This document shows, one piece after another, positions 33,249 through 41,345 of a stretch of 64,000 nt of DNA. Source of the stretch: JAIXWP01 sp964428835 (GTDB lineage: Bacteria > Bacteroidota > Bacteroidia > Flavobacteriales_D > Sanyastnellaceae); NCBI GenBank assembly GCA_964428835.1, contig CAYRZQ010000017.1, positions 4,370-68,369 on the forward strand. The letters are read 5' to 3'. The first letter of the stretch is position 1, and every line of letters starts with the position of its first letter. Both the position numbers and the translations under genes were made by a program. The notes beneath the pieces were generated by a model. That model saw only the letters and a list, made by a program, of their open reading frames with translations. It ran no database searches and had not been told where the DNA came from.

Positions 33249-33875
33249 ATGCAGCCATATATCTTGAGGTATATCGCGGAGGGCGAACACCAAAGACAAG
33301 ATTTTAAAATGAGGATCGACGACGCACGCAAAATTGCGCGCACAGTGTCTGCATTCGCCAATACCGACGGAGGTCGCTTACTCATTGGTGTCAAAGACAA
33401 CGGGAGCATCAGCGGCGTTAGGGCAGAGGAGGAGTTGCACATGATGGAAGCTGCCGCAAAAATGTACGTCAATCCGCCGGTCGATTTCAACGTGCAAGCG
33501 TGGAAAGTGGATGGCCGCACGGTATTGGAGGTAAACATAGAGTCCTCTCGTCATCGCCCGCATTTGGCGCAATTGGAAGACGGCACATGGAAGGCATTTT
33601 TGAGAAAAGATGATCAAAATTTTTTAGCCCCAGCTGTTTTGTTGCACGTATGGAAGAGCGACGACGTTGCGATGCCGCAAAAATATTTTCACACTGAAAG
33701 AGAGCGAAAGATTTTTACAGCACTGAATGAAAAGGGCACGTTGACACAAAATCAATTGGTGAAAATCACCGATATCCCTCGTCCCGCGCTCACTTCATTG
33801 CTCGCGCGATTGATACGTTGGGGATTAATTAAAATCGATTTTCATCAGGATAAAGCGTATTACAAACTAGGCTAA
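33249..33875 (+). CDS. AlbA_2 (Schlafen-type) domain regulator with C-terminal winged helix
   Basis: A 208-residue cytoplasmic protein. The AlbA_2 domain (about 8-125) has the hallmarks EGEHQRQDFKMRI, IARTVSAFANTDGGRLLIGVKDNGSISG and the later HRPHLAQLEDGTWKAFLRKDDQNF. The C-terminal 65 residues (RERKIFTALNEKGTLTQNQLVKITDIPRPALTSLLARLIRWGLIKID) fit a winged helix-turn-helix. Both parts suggest DNA binding. The regulated genes are unknown; it has its own promoter just after feoABC, so a link with iron is possible but not shown. An octamer repeat begins right after its stop codon. Confidence 0.85.
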   Translation: MQPYILRYIAEGEHQRQDFKMRIDDARKIARTVSAFANTDGGRLLIGVKDNGSISGVRAEEELHMMEAAAKMYVNPPVDFNVQAWKVDGRTVLEVNIESSRHRPHLAQLEDGTWKAFLRKDDQNFLAPAVLLHVWKSDDVAMPQKYFHTERERKIFTALNEKGTLTQNQLVKITDIPRPALTSLLARLIRWGLIKIDFHQDKAYYKLG

Positions 33876-33987
33876 TATGATAGTATGGTAGTATGATAGT
33901 ATGATAGTATGGTAGTTTGGTAGTATGATAGTATGGTAGTATGGTAGTATGATAGTATGATAGTATGATAGTATGGTAGAGTGGTAG
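33876..33987. repeat. Octamer tandem repeat TATGRTAG, about 14 copies
   Basis: Fourteen consecutive 8-mers, seven TATGATAG, five TATGGTAG and two variants (TTTGGTAG, AGTGGTAG). The array starts directly after the TAA of the AlbA_2 gene and stops 16 bp before the lipoprotein stop codon. No spacers, so it is not CRISPR. Confidence 0.95.
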
Positions 33988-34003
33988 TGTTAAGAGAATT
34001 TTA

Positions 34004-34891
34004 TTAATTGATTTTTCTGCCTTTATAATGATAAAAAGTACTGACTACGTCTGAAACTGGGCTAGTAGGAGTTGGAAGTAATAAAGATTGAACATCTAGG
34101 AAAACATCACCATTCAATTTTCGCTCAAGTTTGCCTTGCAGTGAACTACAAAAATCAAGTCCGATTGTATTCGGTGTTGACTGTCCAAATTCAGCATAAC
34201 GGTAAGACCAAGCTTGAATACGAGGCCCTCCAGGGCTGCTCTTCGTATCGCAGATGCAATTAGAACCCATACCGTCTAAATTTTCTATTACAACCTGAAT
34301 ACCTACGTAATTATCACAAAAAGCGATATGCACATCGACGCTATCTTGAATTCCTTCTCTCGCAAGTCTATAGGTTCCTTGCAGCCCACCATGTTGAACT
34401 TCTCTGTTTGGGTCACCCAAAGGATTTGGAAGAATGGGATAGTCAGAAATGTGGAACACCTTGGTAATGGAATCATATCCATCATCGTTAGGGAAACATG
34501 CGGTATCTGGAATTTTTCTTACAACAAGGGTGATTGGAATGTTCGATCCTGTCCATTGTGATGAAAAAAAGCGTGTAACGATTTGTTGGTTGATTATCTC
34601 ATTACCAATGTACCATTTATATTCTACAGCTCCTTCCGTTATGGCTCGGAATCTTATATTTCTTTCCTTCAAAGTGGTATCAGTGGAAATGAATTCGCCG
34701 TCTCCAATTATAGAAATCCGCTCCTCAATCACAAAATCCGCACTCACCTCAGTCTTTCCTGCACACGGATCAACGGGGGCGACGTAATTGGGACAGTCGG
34801 GATTAGTGCTATCGGTGCAATCCTCCTCCTTGCAGCGAGAACACGACAATACGAGGAGGGTTATGAGGAAGAAGTAGAGAAGGTTTTTCAT
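34004..34891 (-). CDS. Unknown lipoprotein, 295 residues
   Basis: The N-terminus MKNLLYFFLITLLVLSC is a lipoprotein signal with the lipobox LVLSC and Cys17 as the lipid-bearing residue, followed by a Cys-rich SRCKEEDCTDSTNPDCPNYVAPVDPC segment typical of Bacteroidota surface lipoproteins. The mature part is beta-rich: residues about 50-150 look like a PKD/Ig-like domain (ITEGAVEYKWYIGNEIINQQ), and the C-terminal part (GGLQGTYRLAREGIQDSVDVHIAFCDNYVGIQVVIENLDGMGSNCIC) looks like a small lipocalin-type barrel. No family name can be given. Tandem repeats flank it on both sides. Confidence 0.75.
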   Translation of the reverse strand: MKNLLYFFLITLLVLSCSRCKEEDCTDSTNPDCPNYVAPVDPCAGKTEVSADFVIEERISIIGDGEFISTDTTLKERNIRFRAITEGAVEYKWYIGNEIINQQIVTRFFSSQWTGSNIPITLVVRKIPDTACFPNDDGYDSITKVFHISDYPILPNPLGDPNREVQHGGLQGTYRLAREGIQDSVDVHIAFCDNYVGIQVVIENLDGMGSNCICDTKSSPGGPRIQAWSYRYAEFGQSTPNTIGLDFCSSLQGKLERKLNGDVFLDVQSLLLPTPTSPVSDVVSTFYHYKGRKIN

Positions 34892-34934
34892 CTTACGCGT
34901 TAAATGTAAAAGCTAATTTCTCCCCGAACTGTTA

Positions 34935-34953
34935 AATGCGACTTTTTCGCATT
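34935..34953. promoter_or_regulatory. Inverted repeat upstream of the lipoprotein gene
   Basis: AATGCGA (34935-34941), 5 bp, TCGCATT (34947-34953), 44 bp upstream of the lipoprotein start. It could be an operator or a small hairpin; no regulator recognised. Confidence 0.35.
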
Positions 34954-35001
34954 AAAATTTTTACTTCAACGTCACATTGACTTTTTATTAACGATCATTT
35001 G

Positions 35002-35049
35002 CCTACTAGCCTATTAACCTATTAACCTATTAGCCTATTAACCTATTAG
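35002..35049. repeat. Octamer tandem repeat CCTATTAR, six copies
   Basis: Six 8-mers: CCTACTAG, then CCTATTAA or CCTATTAG. This is a third octamer family in the window, in the gap between the lipoprotein and the PAS kinase. Confidence 0.9.
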
Positions 35050-35056
35050 CCTTCCC

Positions 35057-35070
35057 CTGACTTAAATCAG
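35057..35070. promoter_or_regulatory. Crp/Fnr-like palindrome upstream of the PAS kinase gene
   Basis: CTGACTTAAATCAG: half sites CTGA and TCAG with the TGAC-N4-(G/A)TCA geometry, close to the sites at 43938-43951 and 47701-47716. It lies about 250 bp before the kinase start. Confidence 0.4.
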
Positions 35071-35307
35071 CCCATCAATTGACGGCAGTCATTAGCCCGT
35101 ACAATAGACCGCCACATCTTTGCCTCAGATAGAGAGTACATAATCTATCGGGTCGTGTTAAACGACGGATGTTGGGGTTCTTTACCTTAAACAAATATCC
35201 GTTCTTTAACGAGGGTGCGGATACACCCGTGGCTTTTTTGGAGAGGAAAGCCCGATCGTGTGCCGCACCTTGACTCGATAGTTCTTGCCCAATAACGCCG
35301 TCGGTGT
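35071..35307. other. Non-coding gap without recognised content
   Basis: About 240 bp before the PAS kinase. I see a small hairpin GGGTG/CACCC near 35213-35229 and no convincing gene. A reverse frame of 85 codons (35075-35332) shows no signal, domain or promoter and covers the kinase promoter. Confidence 0.4.
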
Positions 35308-35315
35308 TAACTTTG
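35308..35315 (+). promoter_or_regulatory. -7 promoter box of the PAS kinase operon, leaderless spacing
   Basis: TAACTTTG, an exact TAnnTTTG, ends 4 nt before the ATG at 35320. A TTG lies 20 bp upstream (35285-35287), a good -33 element. Confidence 0.6.
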
Positions 35316-35319
35316 AACC

Positions 35320-36552
35320 ATGGGTGATCCAATCAGTAAAGTAGAAAGCAGCTTCGAATCAGTATTCAATCACGTCAATGAGGGCATTCTGATTTGTAAT
35401 AAAGACGGGGAAATCATTCTCGCAAATCCCAAGTGTTTCCAAATGTTTGGATACTTGCCAGGCGAACTAAACGGTCTCAAAGTTGAAGCCCTCGTGCCGC
35501 GCGAATTGGAAGAAAAACACGTGGGATACCGCAATGGCTACATGCAGCGCCCCATGAAACGCCCAATGGGAAAAAACTTTATCCTGTTCGGTCAAAGGAA
35601 AGATGGTTTAAAATTTCCCGTAGAAATTAGTCTTAGCTATTACGAAACGCCCGAGGGAATCTATGCCATCGCTTTTATCATCGATATCACTGAGCGTCAC
35701 GAACAACAAGAAAAAATAAAAAAAATAAACGAGGAATTGCGCCTGCTCAACGAAACGCTTGAGAAGAAGGTCAATGAACGAACCCTCGTGCTCAAAGAGG
35801 CACTGCACGAACTCGAAAACTCGCGCGATGAACTCACCAATGCCCTCGAAACAGAAAAAGAATTGAATGAAATGAAAAGCCGTTTCATCAGCATGGCTTC
35901 GCATGAATTCAGAACACCGCTTTCAACCATCCTTTCATCGGTATCCCTCATTCAGAAGTACATCGAGATGGAGCAAGCAGACAAGAGCGAAAAGCATATC
36001 TCTCGCATCAAAGGCGCGGTGAACGGACTTACGGAAATTCTCAACGACTTCCTTTCGCTCGGCCGCCTCGAGGAGGGAAAGGTGCGCGCGAATTTGCAAA
36101 CTGTGGAAGTGAGAGAAACATTGAATGACGTCGTGTCTGAGCTTCAGGCCATCGCGCGCGCTGGACAAGTCATTCATCTCGACTACAAGGGCAATGAGAG
36201 TTTTTATATCGACAAACAAATGTTTCGCAACATCGTCATCAACCTTCTCGCAAACGCGATCAAATTCAGCGGCGAGAATGTGCCGATTGAAGTGACTTGC
36301 AAGGTGGGTGAAAATGAAATGATACTGCGCATCAAAGATCACGGTATCGGAATTCCTGAAGAAGATCAAGAACACTTGTTCGAACGCTTCTTCCGTGGTA
36401 AGAACGCTTCCAATATCCAAGGCACTGGTTTGGGGCTCAATATTGTGTTAAAGTACCTCGAGATGCTCAATGCGAAAATAGATTTTCAAAGTGAATTGAA
36501 CGTGGGAACGACTTTTACATTAGTTTTCCCGGCTAAATACGAAGAGGCATGA
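35320..36552 (+). CDS. PAS-domain sensor histidine kinase
   Basis: A 410-residue soluble kinase with no membrane segment. One PAS domain (about 10-125, NEGILICNKDGEIILANPKCFQMFGY to IDITERHEQQEKI) leads into a long coiled coil (about 128-185). The HisKA domain has the phosphorylated H195 in SHEFRTPLS, and HATPase_c follows (NLLANAIKFS, IKDHGIGIPEED, GTGLGLNIV). It overlaps the next gene by 4 bp, so kinase and receiver-Crp protein form a pair. Opposite the cbb3 oxidase locus, oxygen or redox sensing is plausible. No heme-binding His or Cys signature can be assigned to the PAS domain from sequence alone. Confidence 0.92.
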   Translation: MGDPISKVESSFESVFNHVNEGILICNKDGEIILANPKCFQMFGYLPGELNGLKVEALVPRELEEKHVGYRNGYMQRPMKRPMGKNFILFGQRKDGLKFPVEISLSYYETPEGIYAIAFIIDITERHEQQEKIKKINEELRLLNETLEKKVNERTLVLKEALHELENSRDELTNALETEKELNEMKSRFISMASHEFRTPLSTILSSVSLIQKYIEMEQADKSEKHISRIKGAVNGLTEILNDFLSLGRLEEGKVRANLQTVEVRETLNDVVSELQAIARAGQVIHLDYKGNESFYIDKQMFRNIVINLLANAIKFSGENVPIEVTCKVGENEMILRIKDHGIGIPEEDQEHLFERFFRGKNASNIQGTGLGLNIVLKYLEMLNAKIDFQSELNVGTTFTLVFPAKYEEA

Positions 36553-37607
36553 GAAAGATTTTATTGATAGAAGATAATCCTGATGTGAGAGAAAATACTG
36601 CGGAGATTCTACAACTCGCGGGATATGACGTGACAACAGCCGAAAATGGCAAGATTGGCGTCGAAAAGGCCCTACAGAATCAACCAGAGCTCATCATTTG
36701 TGATATCATGATGCCCGTGCTTGATGGCTACGGTGCACTGCACTTGCTTTCAAAAAATCCCAAGACGGATAGTATACCCTTTATTTTTCTCTCAGCAAAA
36801 TCGGAACGCCTTGATATTCGCAAAGGAATGGAGATGGGGGCAGACGACTATATTACCAAGCCTTTCGATGACATTGAATTGCTCAATGCCGTAGAAAGCC
36901 GATTAAAGAAATACGATGCAAGCCGCCGCGAATTGAATAGCGGTCAACAAGGCTTCAATGAATTACTCAGCGGTATCTCCGACATGCGCGACATCGAAAA
37001 GATTGCCGAAAAACAACAGGTAAAATCCTATCGCAAAAAGGATATGATATTCTCCGAAGGAGATACACCTTCTGGATTATATCTACTCAAATCGGGAAAA
37101 GCAAAAACGTATAAGAGTCATGAACTCGGAAAAGACCTGATCACACGCATGTTGCAGCCAGGCGATTTCTTTGGATATATCTCTTTGCTGGAAGATACGG
37201 ACCAACAAGAAAGTGCAGAGGCGCTCGACGATTGCGAAGTAGTTATTTTTCCCAAAGAAGATTTTTTAAAACTGATCTATCAAAGTCCTTTGGTGACGCG
37301 TCAATTCGTGAAATTACTCAGCGGAAAAATTGCGTTAGAACAAGAACGTCTTCTTTCACTGGCTTACAGCAGCGTGCGCAAGCGCACAGCAGACGCGCTT
37401 CTCATTCTTATGAAGCGCTACCACGACGGCAGCGACAAGGATTTTTCAATGGCTATTTCCAGAGAAGATTTGGCAAATATGGTGGGGACCGCTACCGAGA
37501 GTTTGATTCGCACACTGAGCGATTTCCGTGAAGAAGCGCTGGTGGAAATTCAAGGTTCTACAATTACATTGAAAAATGTAGAGAAGTTGAAGAAGATGCG
37601 CAACTGA
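36549..37607 (+). CDS. Response regulator with Crp/Fnr output: receiver plus cNMP-binding-like plus HTH
   Basis: A 352-residue fusion. The receiver (1-122) has the acidic pair in LLIEDNPD, phospho-acceptor D52 in IICDIMMP, the Ser of LSAK and the Lys of YITKPF. A linker is followed by a cNMP-binding-like domain (about 145-265: SYRKKDMIFSEGDTPSGLYLLKSGKAKTYK, PGDFFGYISLLED) and a Crp-type winged HTH (about 275-345: RTADALLILMKRY, SREDLANMVGTATESLIRTLSDFREEALVEI). There is no Fnr-type N-terminal Cys cluster, so the signal should come from phosphorylation. The recognition helix region (TATESLIRTLSDF) resembles Fnr-class proteins that bind TTGAC/TGAC half sites. It converges with the cbb3 operon end with a 2-bp gap. 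Confidence 0.92.
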   Translation: MRKILLIEDNPDVRENTAEILQLAGYDVTTAENGKIGVEKALQNQPELIICDIMMPVLDGYGALHLLSKNPKTDSIPFIFLSAKSERLDIRKGMEMGADDYITKPFDDIELLNAVESRLKKYDASRRELNSGQQGFNELLSGISDMRDIEKIAEKQQVKSYRKKDMIFSEGDTPSGLYLLKSGKAKTYKSHELGKDLITRMLQPGDFFGYISLLEDTDQQESAEALDDCEVVIFPKEDFLKLIYQSPLVTRQFVKLLSGKIALEQERLLSLAYSSVRKRTADALLILMKRYHDGSDKDFSMAISREDLANMVGTATESLIRTLSDFREEALVEIQGSTITLKNVEKLKKMRN

Positions 37608-37609
37608 TA

Positions 37610-38314
37610 CTAGCGCTTGCAGCAGCTCACTTCGCAGGTTTCCGTCTGAATCTTTGGACTCAAATACGGAATGCCTAGGTTGGCGCCGCGCAAAATGAAA
37701 AGTACTGCCAATAGACTTAATCCAAATCGTATTTTTGAAAGCACCCGAGCGTTCACTCGGTTTTTAATAATGCTCGAAAACCCGGCTACCGCAAATAGGG
37801 CAGGCGAGGTGGCTAGCCCGAAAACTACCATGAAAAGTGCGGCTTTTGTTGGGCTTCCGGTTGCGATACTCGCAGCCATGGCGGCATACACGAGTCCACA
37901 AGGCAGAAATCCGTTGACCACTCCGAGAATTAAATGTTTACCAGGTGTTTTGTTTTGTAAAAAATGATTGAAGCGCTTACTCACCGCAGCGAATAATTTG
38001 TTTCCCGCACCGAGCTTTTTAAAAGGTAAATAAGGCCATAAAATCATAATTAGTAACAGCGCTCCTGAGACCAGCGCCAGCCACTGTTGAAAGCCAAGTG
38101 CAGCAAAGCTCTTTCCTACTAGTCCTGCCACGATTCCAAAACCGGCATAGACGCTGATTCTGCCGAGGTGATAAAGTGCTTTTTGAAACCACCATTTAGC
38201 ATCACGCGTTTTTCCACCGCCATGAACAATCATTACCAATGGGCCGCACATGCCTATGCAGTGCATTGAGCCGGCAAAGCCAAGTGTGAGTGCCGCGATG
38301 AGTAAGGTGGTCAT
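37610..38314 (-). CDS. TauE/SafE-like (UreH_2) membrane protein of the cbb3 locus
   Basis: A 234-residue protein with about six membrane segments. Conserved sites: GFAGSMHCIGMCGPL near the N-terminus and GVVNGFLPCGLVYAAMAASIATGS in the middle, both Cys-bearing transmembrane motifs of the family found with cbb3 genes, where homologues are thought to handle copper for oxidase assembly. The C-terminus ends CEVSCCKR, a Cys-rich tail that could bind metal. It is last in the oxidase operon, starting 4 bp inside ccoH. The exact role (copper transport or other) is not settled. Confidence 0.82.
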   Translation of the reverse strand: MTTLLIAALTLGFAGSMHCIGMCGPLVMIVHGGGKTRDAKWWFQKALYHLGRISVYAGFGIVAGLVGKSFAALGFQQWLALVSGALLLIMILWPYLPFKKLGAGNKLFAAVSKRFNHFLQNKTPGKHLILGVVNGFLPCGLVYAAMAASIATGSPTKAALFMVVFGLATSPALFAVAGFSSIIKNRVNARVLSKIRFGLSLLAVLFILRGANLGIPYLSPKIQTETCEVSCCKR

Positions 38315-38739
38315 GGTATAAAGATGGTTTCTTCAATAATGCTTTCTTTTCCTTCGCTTTCCCACGTCAATCGCACGAGATAATAACCCATGGCCCAGCC
38401 GTTGGTGCTGGTTTCAAAGGATGCGTGGTCTGTATCAAGCGCAAACTCCTTATCAAGCGCAGAGTCGCTGGGGCGATAGATGTTTATCATTCCTTTTTCA
38501 ACATGCAGTTGATCTGGAAATGCAATGCTTAATACTCCATTGGTCACTGCAATAGCGACTTGAGCTTTCCATTGATTACCGCTGCGAATGGCGTCCATCT
38601 TTTTCTGATGCACCAATTCTTGCGCATAATAATCTTTGGTAACCAGCTCTACTCTTTCACCACTAGCTTTGAATACTAAGGTTAGAATCATCGCCACAAA
38701 AGCGAGATAGAGAAATGTGATTTTAAGACCCCAGTTCAT
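38311..38739 (-). CDS. ccoH: Cbb3 oxidase assembly protein CcoH (FixH)
   Basis: A 142-residue protein with one N-terminal membrane helix (about 4-23) and a periplasmic FixH domain: VTKDYYAQELVHQKKMDAI is the family signature, followed by a beta-sandwich (INIYRPSDSALDKEFAL, GYYLVRLTWESEGKESIIEETIFIP). CcoH takes part in assembling the cbb3 complex. It overlaps ccoG by 17 bp and the TauE-like gene by 4 bp, so all three are co-translated. Confidence 0.9.
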   Translation of the reverse strand: MNWGLKITFLYLAFVAMILTLVFKASGERVELVTKDYYAQELVHQKKMDAIRSGNQWKAQVAIAVTNGVLSIAFPDQLHVEKGMINIYRPSDSALDKEFALDTDHASFETSTNGWAMGYYLVRLTWESEGKESIIEETIFIP

Positions 38740-40156
38740 GTGATTTAATTTTATTGGTTTGTGCTGTTACTGGCCCCAAGAAAGTGGTTTTGGATTTTCC
38801 AATCAATCTATCTCCTTGCCAGAATTCTATTTTAACTTTCGACTTTTGTTCGTGGATGCTGCCTTTTGGAAGTACGATGAAGAAGGTGGCTTCCAATAAT
38901 TCATTACTTTTTGCAATTCTCTTTTCACCCACCCATCTTATTTCTGCGCCTGGAATGTCAACGCGCATCTCCAAATCCAAGTCCTCTGTGGTCTTGTTAA
39001 TGATGTGCATGTTGTAGAGATTGCTGACGCGGTCATTATCCTCATTATTAAACATGGTTCCTTTAGCGCGCATCACTGTCACATCGATGTCTGAGCGTGT
39101 GGCGAGAAGGAATGTTTCAACACCAACAAGAAGGAATAATATTCCTGTATAGGCCATCATTCTCGGTGTCCAGCGCAAACGTTTTCCTGTGCTAATGGTA
39201 AACTCACTGGCGTAGCGCACGAGACCACGAGGTTTTTTTACACTATCCATAATGTGATCGCACGCGTCGATGCAGGCAGTACAATTGGTGCACTCGAGCT
39301 GGGTACCGTTGCGAATGTCAATCCCCGTAGGGCATACGCGTACACATTCATGACAGTCAATACAATCGCCGGCGTCGGGTGATGGGTTTTTAGAAAACTT
39401 CTCACGCTTTTCACCGCGTACGTGATCGTAGGCCACCACGATGCTGTGTTTGTCGAGCAGCACACCCTGCATTCTACCGTAAGGGCAAACGACAAGGCAA
39501 GCTTGTTCTCTAAACCAAAGGAAAACAAAGAAGAAAATAGTACTGAAAATCATGATAGCAATGAATCCTCCGATGTGAAGAGCAGGAGATTCCGTCGCGA
39601 TTTTGAGTACTTCATCCATTCCGATGATATAGCTCAAGAAGATATTGGCTGTGAGAAAAGATATGAGGTAAAAAATGACCACCTTCAATCCGCGTTTGCG
39701 AATCTTCTCGGCATTCCAGGGCAATTTATTCAATGCCTTTTGATGCGTGGCATCACCTTCAATCCAGTATTCAATTTTACGAAAAACCATTTCCATAAAA
39801 ATGGTTTGCGGACATACCCAGCCGCAGAATACACGTCCGTAAACCACCGTAAACAATGCAATGAACACGATAAAGATGATCATGCCCAATACAAATAGGA
39901 AGAAGTCTTGTGGCCAGAAATGAACTCCGAAGAGGATAAATTTTCTTTCTATAATGTTGAATAGAAAGAGCGGTGCTCCATTGATTTTGATGAAAGGAAG
40001 AATGACAAGAATCGCCAGGAAAACAAAACTCACGAGCGTTCGCATGTTGTACAATTTACCCTTCGGTTTCTTTGGGTAAAAAAATACACGTTTACCTTCT
40101 TGATCGATGTGAGTGACGGTGTCACGAAACGATTCTTGTCCTTCTCGCACTTCCAT
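38723..40156 (-). CDS. ccoG: Cytochrome c oxidase accessory protein CcoG (FixG/RdxA)
   Basis: A 477-residue membrane iron-sulfur protein. Five or so helices are interspersed with FCGWVCPQTIFMEMVFRKIEYWIEGD, the FixG signature with its C-x3-CP motif. Two 4Fe-4S clusters are predicted from CIDCHECVRVCPTGIDI and CTNCTACIDACD. The C-terminal Ig-like periplasmic domain (about 355-460) is typical. CcoG acts in copper delivery or reduction during oxidase biogenesis. It sits 12 bp downstream of ccoP. Confidence 0.95.
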   Translation of the reverse strand: MEVREGQESFRDTVTHIDQEGKRVFFYPKKPKGKLYNMRTLVSFVFLAILVILPFIKINGAPLFLFNIIERKFILFGVHFWPQDFFLFVLGMIIFIVFIALFTVVYGRVFCGWVCPQTIFMEMVFRKIEYWIEGDATHQKALNKLPWNAEKIRKRGLKVVIFYLISFLTANIFLSYIIGMDEVLKIATESPALHIGGFIAIMIFSTIFFFVFLWFREQACLVVCPYGRMQGVLLDKHSIVVAYDHVRGEKREKFSKNPSPDAGDCIDCHECVRVCPTGIDIRNGTQLECTNCTACIDACDHIMDSVKKPRGLVRYASEFTISTGKRLRWTPRMMAYTGILFLLVGVETFLLATRSDIDVTVMRAKGTMFNNEDNDRVSNLYNMHIINKTTEDLDLEMRVDIPGAEIRWVGEKRIAKSNELLEATFFIVLPKGSIHEQKSKVKIEFWQGDRLIGKSKTTFLGPVTAQTNKIKSHELGS

Positions 40157-40168
40157 GATGAGTTTCTC

Positions 40169-41332
40169 TTAATGATTGAATCTAACTTCTGCTACAGTCA
40201 CGCTGTCTTTCTTAGCTTCAGTTTGATCACCTGTAGCTGGCGCTTCTTCATTGGCTGGTGTGTATAGGTTTCCCTCAGGAGCTTTGGCACCGGCAGGATT
40301 GGTTCCTTGCAACGTAAGAATATAAGACGCCACTTGTGCCATCACGCTCGGACTCATATCTGCTTTCCAGGATTTCATACCAGTTCCGCTCACACCGAGT
40401 TTGATGGTTTTGAATACATCTTTGATATCGCCACCGTGCTTCCAATATTGGTCTGTAAGATTGGGACCTACTTTACCTTCTCCAGATGGGCCGTGACATG
40501 TGGCACACATAGAGGTGAATACTTCTTTACCCTTTGCCAATGCGGCAGCATCGGTCAGCGCAACTACATTCGTTTCATCCACGAGGTTGGATGCACGCTT
40601 GCGGTATTCTTCCATTTCAATGCGTGCTTCTTCAAGTTGATTGTTGTATTCAGCTATTTGAAGAGGTCCAGTTTTACTAACGTGATAATGTACCAAGTAA
40701 ACTGCGGCCCATACAATAGTTACATAAAAACCATACTTCCACCAAGGCGGCAATGAATTGTCCAACTCTCTAATACCATCGTAGTCGTGGTCGGTTAGGA
40801 TAGCTGCTTCTTTTTCCACTGCCACAGATTTGTTGAAACGTTCCCAGAACGAAGGACGCAATACAGGAGCCGCAGCGGCCACCGGAAGTTCAGCCTCCTG
40901 TTTAGACACCAGGAGTTGAATCATGCGAACGTAATAGACTACAACAGCCATCTCAACGATGATCAAGAAGATCAGCGCATTGAAAGCATTGCTACCAAAG
41001 CCTTCGTGTAGAAACTCCGCCTGACGCTCTGCAGCCATCGCTCCATTTGGAAGTTGAGTCAATCCAAGGATTAAAATGATAACGGGAAAAATTCCTTTTT
41101 TACCAACTGCGGCATTTCGAGCTACACCAGCAAACACTTTTTGTAATTGCAGGATGAAGGCGAGGAGAATTACCGCTACTGCTACAAGAGCATAAAACAC
41201 GGGATCTTTGTAAGGTGAATACCGCTCCACTTGCGCAGCAGCTTCTTCGACTGCTGGAGCGCTCTGAGCCAGAGCACTCATCCCAGTTAGTACCATAGGC
41301 ACCAGGAGAAAATATTTGAATATGTTTTTCAT
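40169..41332 (-). CDS. ccoP: Cbb3-type oxidase diheme-subunit homologue CcoP, with only one heme c motif
   Basis: A 387-residue membrane-bound cytochrome c. Unusual extra N-terminal part: signal or first helix (1-22), two further hydrophobic segments (about 45-62 and 82-98) and one at 118-140. Then the CcoP N-domain pattern DHDYDGIRELDNSLPPWWKYGFYVTIVWAAVYLVHYHV. The cytochrome c domain (about 262-345) has a single CATCH motif (C276, C279, H280) and later Met ligand candidates (GTGMKSW). Classical CcoP has two heme c sites, so this is the single-heme form seen in Bacteroidota. The tail is rich in Ala/Glu. Confidence 0.9.
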   Translation of the reverse strand: MKNIFKYFLLVPMVLTGMSALAQSAPAVEEAAAQVERYSPYKDPVFYALVAVAVILLAFILQLQKVFAGVARNAAVGKKGIFPVIILILGLTQLPNGAMAAERQAEFLHEGFGSNAFNALIFLIIVEMAVVVYYVRMIQLLVSKQEAELPVAAAAPVLRPSFWERFNKSVAVEKEAAILTDHDYDGIRELDNSLPPWWKYGFYVTIVWAAVYLVHYHVSKTGPLQIAEYNNQLEEARIEMEEYRKRASNLVDETNVVALTDAAALAKGKEVFTSMCATCHGPSGEGKVGPNLTDQYWKHGGDIKDVFKTIKLGVSGTGMKSWKADMSPSVMAQVASYILTLQGTNPAGAKAPEGNLYTPANEEAPATGDQTEAKKDSVTVAEVRFNH

Positions 41333-41345
41333 AATGTTTGTGGTT

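Noticed and set aside
33876..33987. Possible CRISPR array
   Set aside because: Units are 8 bp, head to tail with no unique spacers, and no cas gene is present; it is a simple tandem repeat.
35075..35332. Reverse-strand frame of 85 codons between the lipoprotein and the PAS kinase
   Set aside because: No recognisable domain or signal, no promoter, and it covers the kinase promoter and start; composition looks like chance.
40110..40124. GTGACGGTGTCAC palindrome as another Crp/Fnr site
   Set aside because: It has a 3-bp centre instead of 4 and lies in the ccoG coding sequence, so it is probably chance.
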